From the NCBI GenBank assembly GCA_002320245.1, contig DCKD01000087.1:148634-212633 (forward strand): 64,000 nucleotides of DNA. The letters run 5' to 3'. The first letter of the stretch is position 1. Every line of letters begins with the position of its first letter. Shown here piece after piece: positions 26,689 through 35,685 of the stretch. Source of the DNA: Lachnospiraceae bacterium UBA1683 (GTDB lineage Bacteria > Bacillota > Clostridia > Lachnospirales > Lachnospiraceae). The notes under the pieces were generated by a model. It saw only the letters and a program-made list of their open reading frames with translations, was not told the DNA's origin and made no database searches. Both the position numbers and the translations under genes were made by a program.

Positions 26689-29157
26689 CTATTTAAATAT
26701 TTTTCTTTTTCTGCCGAAGAAAGCTGCGATGCTTCCTGTAGCGGCTACCAGAAGAGAGAATCCCAAAATATTAGCGGAATCTCCAGTCTTTACGCCTGCC
26801 GGTTTGCTATTATCCGGTTTCGCATTATTCTGGTTATTTCCATTGTTGCTGCTTCCGCCGTTGCTGTTCCCGCCATTGTTGTCATTTCCGCCGTTGCTGT
26901 TCCCGCCATTGTTGTCATTTCCGCCGTTGTTGTCATCAGCTTTTACAAGATTGTCCATTGCAGATATGAGTGCATCATTTGCTACATTAACTTCCTCCTG
27001 TGTTGCATCTTCCCTGCTGTCCACTGTCTTGGCTGCATCATAAGCGTCTTTGAAAGCATTCCAGCTCTCTGCCGTATACTCTTTCTCACTGCTCATCAGA
27101 CCATCTGCTTTTGTAATCGTGTCTTCCAATGTAGACTTATCAACTTCCGTTTGTGTATTATCTTCTTTATGAATTGTAAAGGTATCCAGCACAGTCATAT
27201 CATCTGCGAAGTATGTAGTCAGCTTGTATGAAGTATCTGTTACTTGTACATCTGTAACCGTTCTGCGTTTGGACTGATCCATCTTTGCGGAGTATGCTGC
27301 ATTTGGTGCTTTGATGTCGTAATACTTACTTCCGCTGGCTGAGTTTGCTGTCAGATAAAGCGTTCCATTCGGGTTCGTTACTTCTGTATCCTCCGGTTTC
27401 TGATTCTCGTCTGCTTTCTGCTGCTTTCCGTCCATCATATAAGTTCTTGTGTATACATGGTCATGTCCCATCAATACGACATCGATTCCAAGTTCCTCAA
27501 AGATTGGCGGCAGTGTATTTCTCCAGCTTACGATTTCTGAATCATTTACATGGCTTGCTGTTGAATATACAGAGTGGTGGAATACAACTGTTTTCCATTT
27601 CACATCCGGATTGGCTTTGATTGCCTCTTCCATAAATGCCTTATGTTCTTCCGCAGATTTGTTATTTGTATTAATATCCATGAATAAGGTATTTCCATAT
27701 ACATACCAGTAATCAGTTCCTGCTGCTGTCGCTCCCTTGTCGCTCTCGTTCGGCATATTGAAATGTTCATTGTATGCTTTGGAACCGCTGTCATGGTTTC
27801 CGATTGAGGTTGCACTCGGGATAGATGCAAATGCTTCATTTAAGTATCCTGCATACTGCGTTTCATTGGATGCTGTATTTACCTGGTCTCCAGCGGATAG
27901 GATGAATTCATCTTTTAAGGTATCCTTAATGGTTCCCACTGTCTGATTCCAGCCTTCGATATCGCTTGCTGTGCTTCCCGCTCCAATCTGCGGGTCACCG
28001 ACAAATGCGAACTTAAATGTTCCGTCAAATGAATCGGTCTTGAATGTATGTATATCACTTACTGTCTCACCATTCCTCACACGATATACATACTCTGTGT
28101 TTTCCTGAAGGTTTGCCAGCGTAACCTGATTGCTGTAGAATCCTGCATCATTTGCCGCGGCTGCCGTTGCCTGGACCGTCTGGTACTCTGCCGGAAATTC
28201 TCCGCTTACCATAGCTGTTTTCGGTGCATACTGTACTTCACCTGCTGCTTCTGTATCTGCATACCATGTCAGGTTTTTGCTGGACTCGTCACTTCCTACA
28301 GAAAGGAAGAAAGATTTCTGTGTTACCGGTTTTACAGGCTCAGTCGGAGGTGTAACCGGAATATCCGGATTCTCTGTCCCGCCTGCATAATTCAGCGCTA
28401 AATTAGAAAGTTCAAAATATACGTCTGAGCTGCTTTCTCTGTCATTGTGAAGTTCTACTGCCAGTATGTTTTCACCTTGTACAGCATATTCTTTTACCTG
28501 TTCTGCTGTTACATTAATATCTGCTTCTCTTGGCGCTCCTCCGTTTTCTCCTGCGTAATACATATTAGTTGCTGCCGGATCTGCACCATTTTTTACCTGC
28601 ATTCCTGCTCTGTGGATCTCGTGTCCGTTCAGGTATACCACAATTCCGTCATCGTGATATAAAGTACCTGTGATAGAAGCAATATTTTCCGGATTTTCTA
28701 TATTGAATGATGTCCGAAAGAAGAATGCCGGAATATCTGTAGATGTACCGTCAATATACTGCTGAAGCAGCACGGTCGGAGTAAATCCGTCAAAAGAAAC
28801 CAGCGCTCCTTTTTTTGCTCCGAATTTTCCCGGTGACTGTTTCCATGCGGAATCATTAAAGTCTTTCGTTGTCCAACCCTGACGTGATTCAAGTCCCTCT
28901 GCCGGATCAGTATTGTTATCCAGATATTTCCACACCGTTGTTCCGTCAACCACTGTCTTGCTGCCTGTCTCTGCCATTGTTCCGTCAACCACTGCCTTGC
29001 TGCCTGTCTCTGCCATTGTTTCATCCTGCGCAAGTACGACAGCAGGCCCTGCAAACGGCAGCGCGCCCCCTACAACATATCCTGCGCTTAACATAACCGC
29101 TAGCGCAGCAACTCCTGCTTTTGTTTCGATTTTTCTGATTCGCCTATTCTTATTCAT
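26689..29157 (-). CDS. Secreted, wall-anchored purple-acid-phosphatase-like metallophosphoesterase
   Basis: 822-aa surface protein. A long signal peptide (1-43) is followed by a repeated MAETGSK(A/T)VVDGT segment, a carbohydrate-binding-like region (about 75-255), a purple-acid-phosphatase N-terminal Fn3-like domain (about 270-375) and a metallophosphoesterase domain with FVGDPQIG, SAGDQ, GNHD, VVFHHS and VLMGHDHVYTR. Next come a helical FIVAR-like segment (STLEDTITKADGLM), an Asn/Gly-rich spacer, and a C-terminal VKTGD motif, hydrophobic helix and KRKIFK tail. This last part is a sorting-signal layout without canonical LPxTG. It probably hydrolyses extracellular phosphate esters. Confidence 0.85.
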   Translation of the reverse strand: MNKNRRIRKIETKAGVAALAVMLSAGYVVGGALPFAGPAVVLAQDETMAETGSKAVVDGTMAETGSKTVVDGTTVWKYLDNNTDPAEGLESRQGWTTKDFNDSAWKQSPGKFGAKKGALVSFDGFTPTVLLQQYIDGTSTDIPAFFFRTSFNIENPENIASITGTLYHDDGIVVYLNGHEIHRAGMQVKNGADPAATNMYYAGENGGAPREADINVTAEQVKEYAVQGENILAVELHNDRESSSDVYFELSNLALNYAGGTENPDIPVTPPTEPVKPVTQKSFFLSVGSDESSKNLTWYADTEAAGEVQYAPKTAMVSGEFPAEYQTVQATAAAANDAGFYSNQVTLANLQENTEYVYRVRNGETVSDIHTFKTDSFDGTFKFAFVGDPQIGAGSTASDIEGWNQTVGTIKDTLKDEFILSAGDQVNTASNETQYAGYLNEAFASIPSATSIGNHDSGSKAYNEHFNMPNESDKGATAAGTDYWYVYGNTLFMDINTNNKSAEEHKAFMEEAIKANPDVKWKTVVFHHSVYSTASHVNDSEIVSWRNTLPPIFEELGIDVVLMGHDHVYTRTYMMDGKQQKADENQKPEDTEVTNPNGTLYLTANSASGSKYYDIKAPNAAYSAKMDQSKRRTVTDVQVTDTSYKLTTYFADDMTVLDTFTIHKEDNTQTEVDKSTLEDTITKADGLMSSEKEYTAESWNAFKDAYDAAKTVDSREDATQEEVNVANDALISAMDNLVKADDNNGGNDNNGGNSNGGNDNNGGNSNGGSSNNGNNQNNAKPDNSKPAGVKTGDSANILGFSLLVAATGSIAAFFGRKRKIFK
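28943..29020 (-). repeat. In-frame 39-bp tandem duplication
   Basis: Units 28943-28981 and 28982-29020 differ by one base and encode MAETGSKTVVDGT and MAETGSKAVVDGT. The duplication keeps the frame and lies just after the signal peptide of the metallophosphoesterase. Confidence 0.9.
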
Positions 29158-29231
29158 TCCTTTTCCTCCTGATGAAAATTAAGCGTTTGCATTCATGTGC
29201 CTACTCAATCAATCTACGTTAATTCCCGATT

Positions 29232-29260
29232 ATATTAGCATGGCATATTTTCCCTTTCAA
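29232..29260 (-). promoter_or_regulatory. Putative promoter of the metallophosphoesterase gene
   Basis: TTGAAA (29260-29255) and TAATAT (29237-29232) with a 17-bp spacer on the minus strand, 75 bp before the start codon. Confidence 0.6.
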
Positions 29261-29329
29261 CCGACTTTACGTTCATTTAAACTTACTTTGTAGATATTTA
29301 ACAGGAGAAAAAATTACACTTTACGTACG

Positions 29330-29358
29330 AAAAAACAGCATACCTCCCCGGTATGCTG
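29330..29358 (-). terminator. Terminator downstream of hppA
   Basis: On the minus strand CAGCATACC and GGTATGCTG form a perfect 9-bp stem with loop GGGGA, followed by five to six T. The MITE-like element 29373-29554 lies between it and hppA. Confidence 0.8.
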
Positions 29359-29372
29359 CAGTCTTATTCTAG

Positions 29373-29554
29373 GATTAGAGCGTCAAAACTACTTACGGAT
29401 TGTTTCGCTGCTTTGCAGCTCCCACAATCCTGCCCTACATTCGGAATTCGTGGAGCATCTTCTCCACTTCTTCCTCATGTAGGGGCACGTCATAAATCCA
29501 TTCTCCCACTTACGTGCAAGCACGACGTGTGAGACAGCTTTTGACGCTGTAATC
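29373..29554 (+). mobile_element. 182-bp MITE-like element, copy A
   Basis: The ends are inverted repeats: GATTAGAGCGTCAAAA and the complement of GATTACAGCGTCAAAA (15/16 identical). The flanks ATTCTAG (29366-29372) and ATTCTAT (29555-29561) match at 6 of 7 positions, consistent with a target duplication. It has no coding capacity. Ungapped comparison with the reverse complement of 39627-39808 gives 161 of 182 identical bases by my count. Confidence 0.85.
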
Positions 29555-29571
29555 ATTCTATATTCTGTTTC

Positions 29572-31554
29572 TTACAGTAATCCACCGATTGACATAAATA
29601 ATGGTGCAAATACAAGTGATACAATTGTCATCAGTTTAATCAGTATGTTGATGGACGGTCCTGAAGTATCCTTAAACGGATCTCCGACAGTATCTCCGAC
29701 AACAGCCGCCTTGTGGGCTTCGCTGCCTTTTCCGCCGTGCTGTCCTTCTTCGATATATTTCTTTGCATTATCCCATGCCCCGCCTGCGTTGGACATAAAA
29801 ATTGCCATCAGGACACCTGTTACGAGTGCACCTGCAAGCAGTCCGCCAAGTGCGTCAACACCAAGCACAATCCCGACAAGTACCGGTACGATAACCGCCA
29901 TCAATCCCGGCAGGAGCATCTCATGAAGAGCTGCTGTTGTAGAGATTCCGACACAAGATGTGTAGTCCGGTTTCTCCACGCCTTTCATAATGCCCGGCTT
30001 CTCACGGAACTGACGTCTCACTTCCTCAATCATCTTATAGGCAGCCTTAGAAACAGACTCCATTGTAAATGCGGAGAAGAGGAATGTCAGCATACCACCG
30101 ATGAAAATACCGATAATTACTTTGTAATCCAACAGGTTAATAGATTCCAGTTTTACGGCCTCTGCATAGGAAACGAACAATGCAAGTGCTGTCAGCGCTG
30201 CGGAACCGATTGCGAAACCTTTTCCCATGGCTGCTGTTGTATTTCCTACAGAATCCAGTTTATCCGTAATGTCGCGGACAGATTCGTCCAGTCCGGACAT
30301 CTCTGCAATCCCCCCTGCATTGTCAGCGATTGGACCGTAAGCGTCAACCGCTACTGTAATTCCTGTCGTAGAAAGCATACCAACGGCTGCAAGAGAGATT
30401 CCGTACAATCCGTTTACTTTGTAGGAAATGAAGATACCAACACAGATTAACAGAAGCGGAATGGCTGTAGACTGCATTCCGACTGCAATACCGCTGATGA
30501 TTGTTGTAGCCGACCCTGTCTCGGACTGCTCGCCAATCTTCTTAACCGGGCTGTAATCTGCAGATGTGTAATATTCCGTTACATTACCGATGATTACTCC
30601 GACAGCCAGACCCGCTATTACAGCGATGGCTGCATTCATATTTCCAAATAATACATTGCTTAATACGAGCGCCGCAATGATAACCAATACTGCAGAAACA
30701 TAGTTTCCTCTTGTGAGGGCTTTCTGCGGGTTGGCATTTTCATCACCTTTTACAAAAAATGTTGCGATGATTGAGGCAATCAGACCACATGCCGCGATTA
30801 CAAGCGGGAATACCACACCCGCAGAAGTTGCAGCAACTGCTCCCAGTGTCAATGCGGACACAAGGGAACCGACATAAGATTCAAACAAGTCTGCACCCAT
30901 TCCGGCAACATCCCCTACGTTATCTCCTACGTTATCGGCAATTACGGCAGGGTTACGCGGGTCATCTTCCGGAATTCCTGCTTCTACTTTCCCTACAAGG
31001 TCCGCTCCGACGTCAGCAGCTTTTGTATAAATTCCGCCGCCCACACGTGCAAACAGTGCAATGGAAGAAGCTCCCAGGCTGAATCCGGATAATACATCTA
31101 CATTTTTTGTAATGATATATACTACGCTGACACCAAGCGCACCAAGACCTGCTACGCACATTCCCATTACGGCACCGCCGGAAAATGCAATTGTCAACGC
31201 TTTATTCATTCCACTCTCTCTTGCCGCATTTGCCGTTCTGACATTCGCCTTTGTAGCCACAGTCATTCCGCAGTATCCGGCAACGGTTGAAAACAGAGCC
31301 CCGACAACAAAGCATACTGCTGTCACCCAGCTTCCAATACCAATTCCGATTAAGACAAACAGCACTGCCACAAAAATAATCAGAATCTTGTACTCCGCTG
31401 TCAAAAACGCGCGGGCACCTTCAGCGATTGCTGCCGCAATCTCTTTCATTCTCTCTGTTCCGGCATCCTGTCTGCCAACCTTTGCTGCCAGATAAGCCGC
31501 AAATAACAGCGCCAGAACCGCAGCAGCCGGAACCAGAAACATCATTTTTTCCAT
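29572..31554 (-). CDS. hppA: K+-dependent membrane pyrophosphatase (ion pump)
   Basis: Polytopic membrane-bound pyrophosphatase of 660 aa that couples PPi hydrolysis to Na+ and/or H+ export. It carries DNVGDNVGDVAGMGADLFES, the DDPRNPAVIADN loop and AYGPIADNAGGIAEM. The GNTTAA motif, with Ala at the K+/Lys position, marks the K+-dependent class. The start MEKMMFLVPAAAV at 31554 follows AGGAGG; upstream in-frame codons to 31635 are not family-like. Transcribed alone from 31662-31690. Whether Na+ or H+ is pumped cannot be settled by eye. Confidence 0.94.
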   Translation of the reverse strand: MEKMMFLVPAAAVLALLFAAYLAAKVGRQDAGTERMKEIAAAIAEGARAFLTAEYKILIIFVAVLFVLIGIGIGSWVTAVCFVVGALFSTVAGYCGMTVATKANVRTANAARESGMNKALTIAFSGGAVMGMCVAGLGALGVSVVYIITKNVDVLSGFSLGASSIALFARVGGGIYTKAADVGADLVGKVEAGIPEDDPRNPAVIADNVGDNVGDVAGMGADLFESYVGSLVSALTLGAVAATSAGVVFPLVIAACGLIASIIATFFVKGDENANPQKALTRGNYVSAVLVIIAALVLSNVLFGNMNAAIAVIAGLAVGVIIGNVTEYYTSADYSPVKKIGEQSETGSATTIISGIAVGMQSTAIPLLLICVGIFISYKVNGLYGISLAAVGMLSTTGITVAVDAYGPIADNAGGIAEMSGLDESVRDITDKLDSVGNTTAAMGKGFAIGSAALTALALFVSYAEAVKLESINLLDYKVIIGIFIGGMLTFLFSAFTMESVSKAAYKMIEEVRRQFREKPGIMKGVEKPDYTSCVGISTTAALHEMLLPGLMAVIVPVLVGIVLGVDALGGLLAGALVTGVLMAIFMSNAGGAWDNAKKYIEEGQHGGKGSEAHKAAVVGDTVGDPFKDTSGPSINILIKLMTIVSLVFAPLFMSIGGLL

Positions 31555-31661
31555 AGTTACAATCCTCCTAACAAATAATCCCTGACGATATGCTTTCTCT
31601 CTGCTATGTAAGGCGCATACCGGACCGGAAGCCATTCACTCTCTGACTCCCAATCTATATT

Positions 31662-31690
31662 ATTATATCTTTTCTTTATAGTCTTTGCAA
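31662..31690 (-). promoter_or_regulatory. Promoter of hppA
   Basis: TTGCAA (31690-31685) and consensus TATAAT (31667-31662) with a 17-bp spacer on the minus strand. The rest of 31636-31957 is AT-rich, with a CAAAAC/GTTTTG hairpin at about 31870-31897 and no gene. Confidence 0.7.
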
Positions 31691-31920
31691 GCCTTTATTT
31701 GCAAGTTACTGTTTTCATACTTGCAAATCATTTCTTGTATTGGGAAATCCACATAATTATATTCTTCTAAAACCGCATTTTTTCATACTTTGTCAACCTT
31801 TCGCAAATTATGTAAAACTATAAATGAATTTTTTTCTTAGAAGTTATTCATATTTTTATTTCTTCACGACAAAACCGTCCGCACGGACAGTTTTGCATCG
31901 TCCCCTTTGCATCACACACA

Positions 31921-31950
31921 AAAAGAAGATGGGAAACCCATCTTCTTTTT
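31921..31950 (-). terminator. Terminator of the rpoBC operon
   Basis: AAAAGAAGATGGG (31921-31933) and CCCATCTTCTTTT (31937-31949) form a perfect 13-bp stem with a 3-nt loop just after rpoC; A and T runs allow it to work in both directions. Confidence 0.85.
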
Positions 31951-31957
31951 GAATGCT

Positions 31958-34900
31958 CTATTCTTCTGCTGTATCTGTGTCTGCTGTTTCATCAGTTTCC
32001 TCTACAGCATCTGTGCTCTCTTCTGTCTCTGCATCAGCCTCATTGAAATTGATTTCTTCATCCTTCAGGTCCTCATCCGACTCCGCTTCTTCATCAAATT
32101 CAATCTCATCATCCAGCCTGACATCTGTATTCAGACTTACATCACGGTACTTCTTCATACCTGTACCCGCCGGAATATGTTTACCAATGATAACATTTTC
32201 CTTCAGGCCTACCAAGTGGTCAATCTTGCCTTTGATAGCAGCTTCTGTCAGGACTTTTGTTGTCTCCTGGAAGGACGCTGCCGACAGGAAGGAATCCGTT
32301 GCCAAAGATGCCTTTGTGATACCAAGCATAATCTGCTCGCCCGTTGCGGACTCTTTTCCTTCTGCCTCCATCTTTTCGTTCATATCCTCGAACTCCAGCA
32401 CATCTACCATGCTTCCCGGAAGGAAATCGGTATCTCCGTTTTCTTCGATACGAATCTTCTTCAGCATCTGACGCACAATCACTTCGATATGCTTATCGTT
32501 GATTTCTACACCCTGCAGACGGTATACTCTCTGCACCTCGCGAAGCAGATAATCCTGGGCCGCACGCAGTCCTTTAATCTTCAGGATATCATGTGGGTTC
32601 ACACTACCTTCGGTCAGCTCGTCACCGGCCTCAAGCACCTGTCCATCCTGTATCTTGATACGGGACCCGTAAGGAATCAAATATGCTTTGGACTCTCCTG
32701 TCTCGTCATTTGTTACGATAACTTCACGTTTCTTCTTTGTATCACTGATTGTCGCAGTTCCTGCAAACTCTGTGATGATTGCGAGTCCTTTGGGCTTTCT
32801 TGCCTCGAAAAGCTCCTCGACACGAGGAAGACCCTGTGTAATATCGTCTCCGGCTACACCACCGCTATGGAAGGTACGCATGGTAAGCTGTGTACCCGGC
32901 TCACCGATGGACTGAGCTGCAATAATACCAACAGCCTCACCGACCTGTACTGCCTCACCTGTCGCCATGTTGGCGCCGTAACATTTTGTGCAGACACCGC
33001 TCTTACATTTACATGTAAGGATCGTACGAATCTTTACCTGCTCCAGCGGGTTTCCGTTTTTATCTACACCCTTCCTCATAACTCTCTCGGCGCGCAGAGG
33101 TGTTATCATGTGGTTCTTCTTCACAAGGACATTTCCATCTTTATCCTTGATATCTTCACAGGAGAAACGCCCTGTAATACGCTCCTGCAGACTCTCAATC
33201 TCCTCGTTTCCGTCCATGAATGCTTTGACATACATTCCCGGAATCTCTTTTCCTGTACCCTCCACGCAGTCGCTGTCGTGAATAATCAGCTCCTGGGAAA
33301 CGTCAACCAGACGTCTTGTCAGGTAACCGGAATCGGCGGTACGGAGGGCGGTATCGGACATACCTTTCCGGGCTCCATGTGCAGACATGAAGTACTCCAA
33401 TACATCCAGACCTTCACGGAAGTTTGACTTGATAGGCAGCTCGATTGTACGGCCGGTTGTATCAGCCATCAATCCACGCATACCTGCAAGCTGTTTAATC
33501 TGCTTATCAGAACCACGGGCACCGGAATCAGCCATCATAAAGATGTTATTATACTTATCCAGACCTGTCAGCAGTGCTTCTGTCAGCTTATCATCACTAT
33601 TCTTCCATGTCTCTACGACTTCTTTGTAACGTTCTTCTTCTGTGATAAGACCGCGCTTGTAGTTCTTTGTAATCTTATCCACTGTATTCTGTGCTTCTGC
33701 GATAATCTCCGGTTTCTCCGGCGGCACAGTCATATCGGAAATGGATACCGTCATAGCTGCTCTTGTAGAGTACTTGTAACCGATTGCCTTTACATCATCC
33801 AGTACCTCCGCCGTCTGGGTAGCCCCGTGTGTGTTAATTACTTTTTCGAGAATCTGTTTTAACTGTTTCTTTCCTACATGGAAATCAACCTCAAGCAACA
33901 ACTCATTCCCCTCTGTCTCACGGTCCACAAAACCAAGGTCCTGTGGGATAATCTCATTAAACAGCATACGTCCCAGTGTTGCGTCGATAGTTCCTATCAG
34001 CTCTCTGCCATCCGGCATCGTCTTGGTCACACGCACTTTTACCTTAGAGTGCAGCGTAATATATCCGTTCTCGTAAGCAAGGATTGCCTCATTCAAATCC
34101 TTGAAGAACATACCCTCGCCCTTTGAACCGGGTCTTTCCTGTGTCAGATAGTAAATACCAAGTACCATATCCTGTGAAGGAACGGCTACCGGACCACCGT
34201 CGGACGGTTTCAGCAGGTTGTTTGGTGAAAGCAGGAGGAAACGGCACTCTGCCTGTGCTTCCTGTGAAAGCGGTACATGGACCGCCATCTGGTCACCATC
34301 AAAATCGGCATTGTAAGCCGTACATACCAATGGATGCAGCTTGATAGCTTTTCCTTCTACAAGGATTGGCTCAAACGCCTGAATACCAAGTCTGTGCAGT
34401 GTAGGGGCACGGTTCAGCATAACCGGATGCTCTTTGATGACTTCTTCCAGCACATCCCAAACCTCTGGCTGAAGTCTTTCCACCATCTTCTTGGCGTTCT
34501 TAATATTGTGTGCTGTTCCGTTTGCTACGAGTTCTTTCATAACAAATGGCTTGAACAGCTCGATTGCCATCTCTTTCGGCAGACCGCACTGATAAATCTT
34601 CAGCTCCGGCCCAACAACGATAACGGAACGTCCTGAATAGTCCACTCGTTTTCCGAGCAGGTTCTGACGGAAACGTCCGGATTTACCTTTCAGCATATCA
34701 GAAAGAGATTTCAGCGCTCTGTTTCCAGGTCCTGTAACCGGACGACCGCGGCGGCCGTTATCAATCAATGCATCGACAGCCTCCTGAAGCATCCGCTTCT
34801 CGTTGCGCACGATGATATCCGGCGCGCCCAGTTCGAGAAGTCTCTTCAGACGGTTGTTCCTATTGATGATTCTTCGATACAAATCATTCAAATCGGAGGT

Positions 34901-35671
34901 TGCAAAACGTCCTCCATCCAACTGTACCATTGGGCGAAGATCCGGCGGGATAACCGGGATTGCAGTCAGAATCATCCATTCCGGTCTGTTTCCAGACTCA
35001 CGGAATGCCTCTACTACTTCCAGACGTTTTACGATTCTTGTACGTTTCTGTCCGGATGCATTCTCCAGTGCTGCCTGCAGTTCTGCGTAATCTTTCTCCA
35101 GGTCAATTGCCTCCAAAAGCTCCTGAATGGACTCCGCGCCCATCCCCACACGGAAGGACTTGCCCCATTTTTCTTTTGCTTCCTGGTACTCTGCCTCCGT
35201 AAGAATCTGTTTGTACTGCAAATCTGTCTCGCCCTTATCCAATACGATATAGGATGCGAAGTAGAGGACTCTCTCCAAAGTTCTCGGAGAGATATCCAGA
35301 ATCAGCCCCATACGGCTCGGAATTCCCTTAAAATACCAGATGTGGGAAACCGGAGCCGCCAGTGCGATGTGTCCCATACGCTCACGGCGCACGCTTGCTT
35401 TTGTAACCTCAACGCCGCATCGGTCGCAGACAACACCTTTGTAACGAATCTTTTTATATTTTCCACAGTGGCATTCCCAGTCCTTGCTCGGTCCGAAAAT
35501 GCGCTCGCAGAACAGTCCGTCTTTCTCAGGTTTCAACGTTCTATAGTTAATGGTTTCCGGCTTTGTTACCTCGCCTTTTGACCAGTCCAGAATTGTTTCC
35601 GGTGAAGCCAGACCGATTTTGATTGCATCAAATGTTAACTCCTGATTTTCCTGTTCATTATTCATTGGCAT
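31958..35671 (-). CDS. rpoC: RNA polymerase subunit beta'
   Basis: Largest RNA polymerase subunit, 1237 aa. The N-terminal zinc site (CHCGKYKKIRYKGVVCDRCG), the catalytic Mg loop NADFDGDQMAVH, the second zinc site (CKCKSGVCTKCYG) and the trigger loop region are present. The C-terminus ends in an acidic tail (about the last 45 residues, EEAESDEDLKDEEINF). ATG 35671 follows AGGAGGAG. It follows rpoB by 14 bp. Confidence 0.98.
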   Translation of the reverse strand: MPMNNEQENQELTFDAIKIGLASPETILDWSKGEVTKPETINYRTLKPEKDGLFCERIFGPSKDWECHCGKYKKIRYKGVVCDRCGVEVTKASVRRERMGHIALAAPVSHIWYFKGIPSRMGLILDISPRTLERVLYFASYIVLDKGETDLQYKQILTEAEYQEAKEKWGKSFRVGMGAESIQELLEAIDLEKDYAELQAALENASGQKRTRIVKRLEVVEAFRESGNRPEWMILTAIPVIPPDLRPMVQLDGGRFATSDLNDLYRRIINRNNRLKRLLELGAPDIIVRNEKRMLQEAVDALIDNGRRGRPVTGPGNRALKSLSDMLKGKSGRFRQNLLGKRVDYSGRSVIVVGPELKIYQCGLPKEMAIELFKPFVMKELVANGTAHNIKNAKKMVERLQPEVWDVLEEVIKEHPVMLNRAPTLHRLGIQAFEPILVEGKAIKLHPLVCTAYNADFDGDQMAVHVPLSQEAQAECRFLLLSPNNLLKPSDGGPVAVPSQDMVLGIYYLTQERPGSKGEGMFFKDLNEAILAYENGYITLHSKVKVRVTKTMPDGRELIGTIDATLGRMLFNEIIPQDLGFVDRETEGNELLLEVDFHVGKKQLKQILEKVINTHGATQTAEVLDDVKAIGYKYSTRAAMTVSISDMTVPPEKPEIIAEAQNTVDKITKNYKRGLITEEERYKEVVETWKNSDDKLTEALLTGLDKYNNIFMMADSGARGSDKQIKQLAGMRGLMADTTGRTIELPIKSNFREGLDVLEYFMSAHGARKGMSDTALRTADSGYLTRRLVDVSQELIIHDSDCVEGTGKEIPGMYVKAFMDGNEEIESLQERITGRFSCEDIKDKDGNVLVKKNHMITPLRAERVMRKGVDKNGNPLEQVKIRTILTCKCKSGVCTKCYGANMATGEAVQVGEAVGIIAAQSIGEPGTQLTMRTFHSGGVAGDDITQGLPRVEELFEARKPKGLAIITEFAGTATISDTKKKREVIVTNDETGESKAYLIPYGSRIKIQDGQVLEAGDELTEGSVNPHDILKIKGLRAAQDYLLREVQRVYRLQGVEINDKHIEVIVRQMLKKIRIEENGDTDFLPGSMVDVLEFEDMNEKMEAEGKESATGEQIMLGITKASLATDSFLSAASFQETTKVLTEAAIKGKIDHLVGLKENVIIGKHIPAGTGMKKYRDVSLNTDVRLDDEIEFDEEAESDEDLKDEEINFNEADAETEESTDAVEETDETADTDTAEE

Positions 35672-35685
35672 AAAGTTGGCTCCTC

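Noticed and set aside
26800..26940. CRISPR or short tandem repeat array
   Set aside because: The periodic sequence encodes the Asn/Gly-rich spacer of the metallophosphoesterase; units are short and in frame.
31907..33427. Plus-strand open frame of about 500 codons
   Set aside because: Entirely antisense to rpoC; Cys/Leu-rich composition is a mirror of the biased codon use, with no start signal or recognisable domain.
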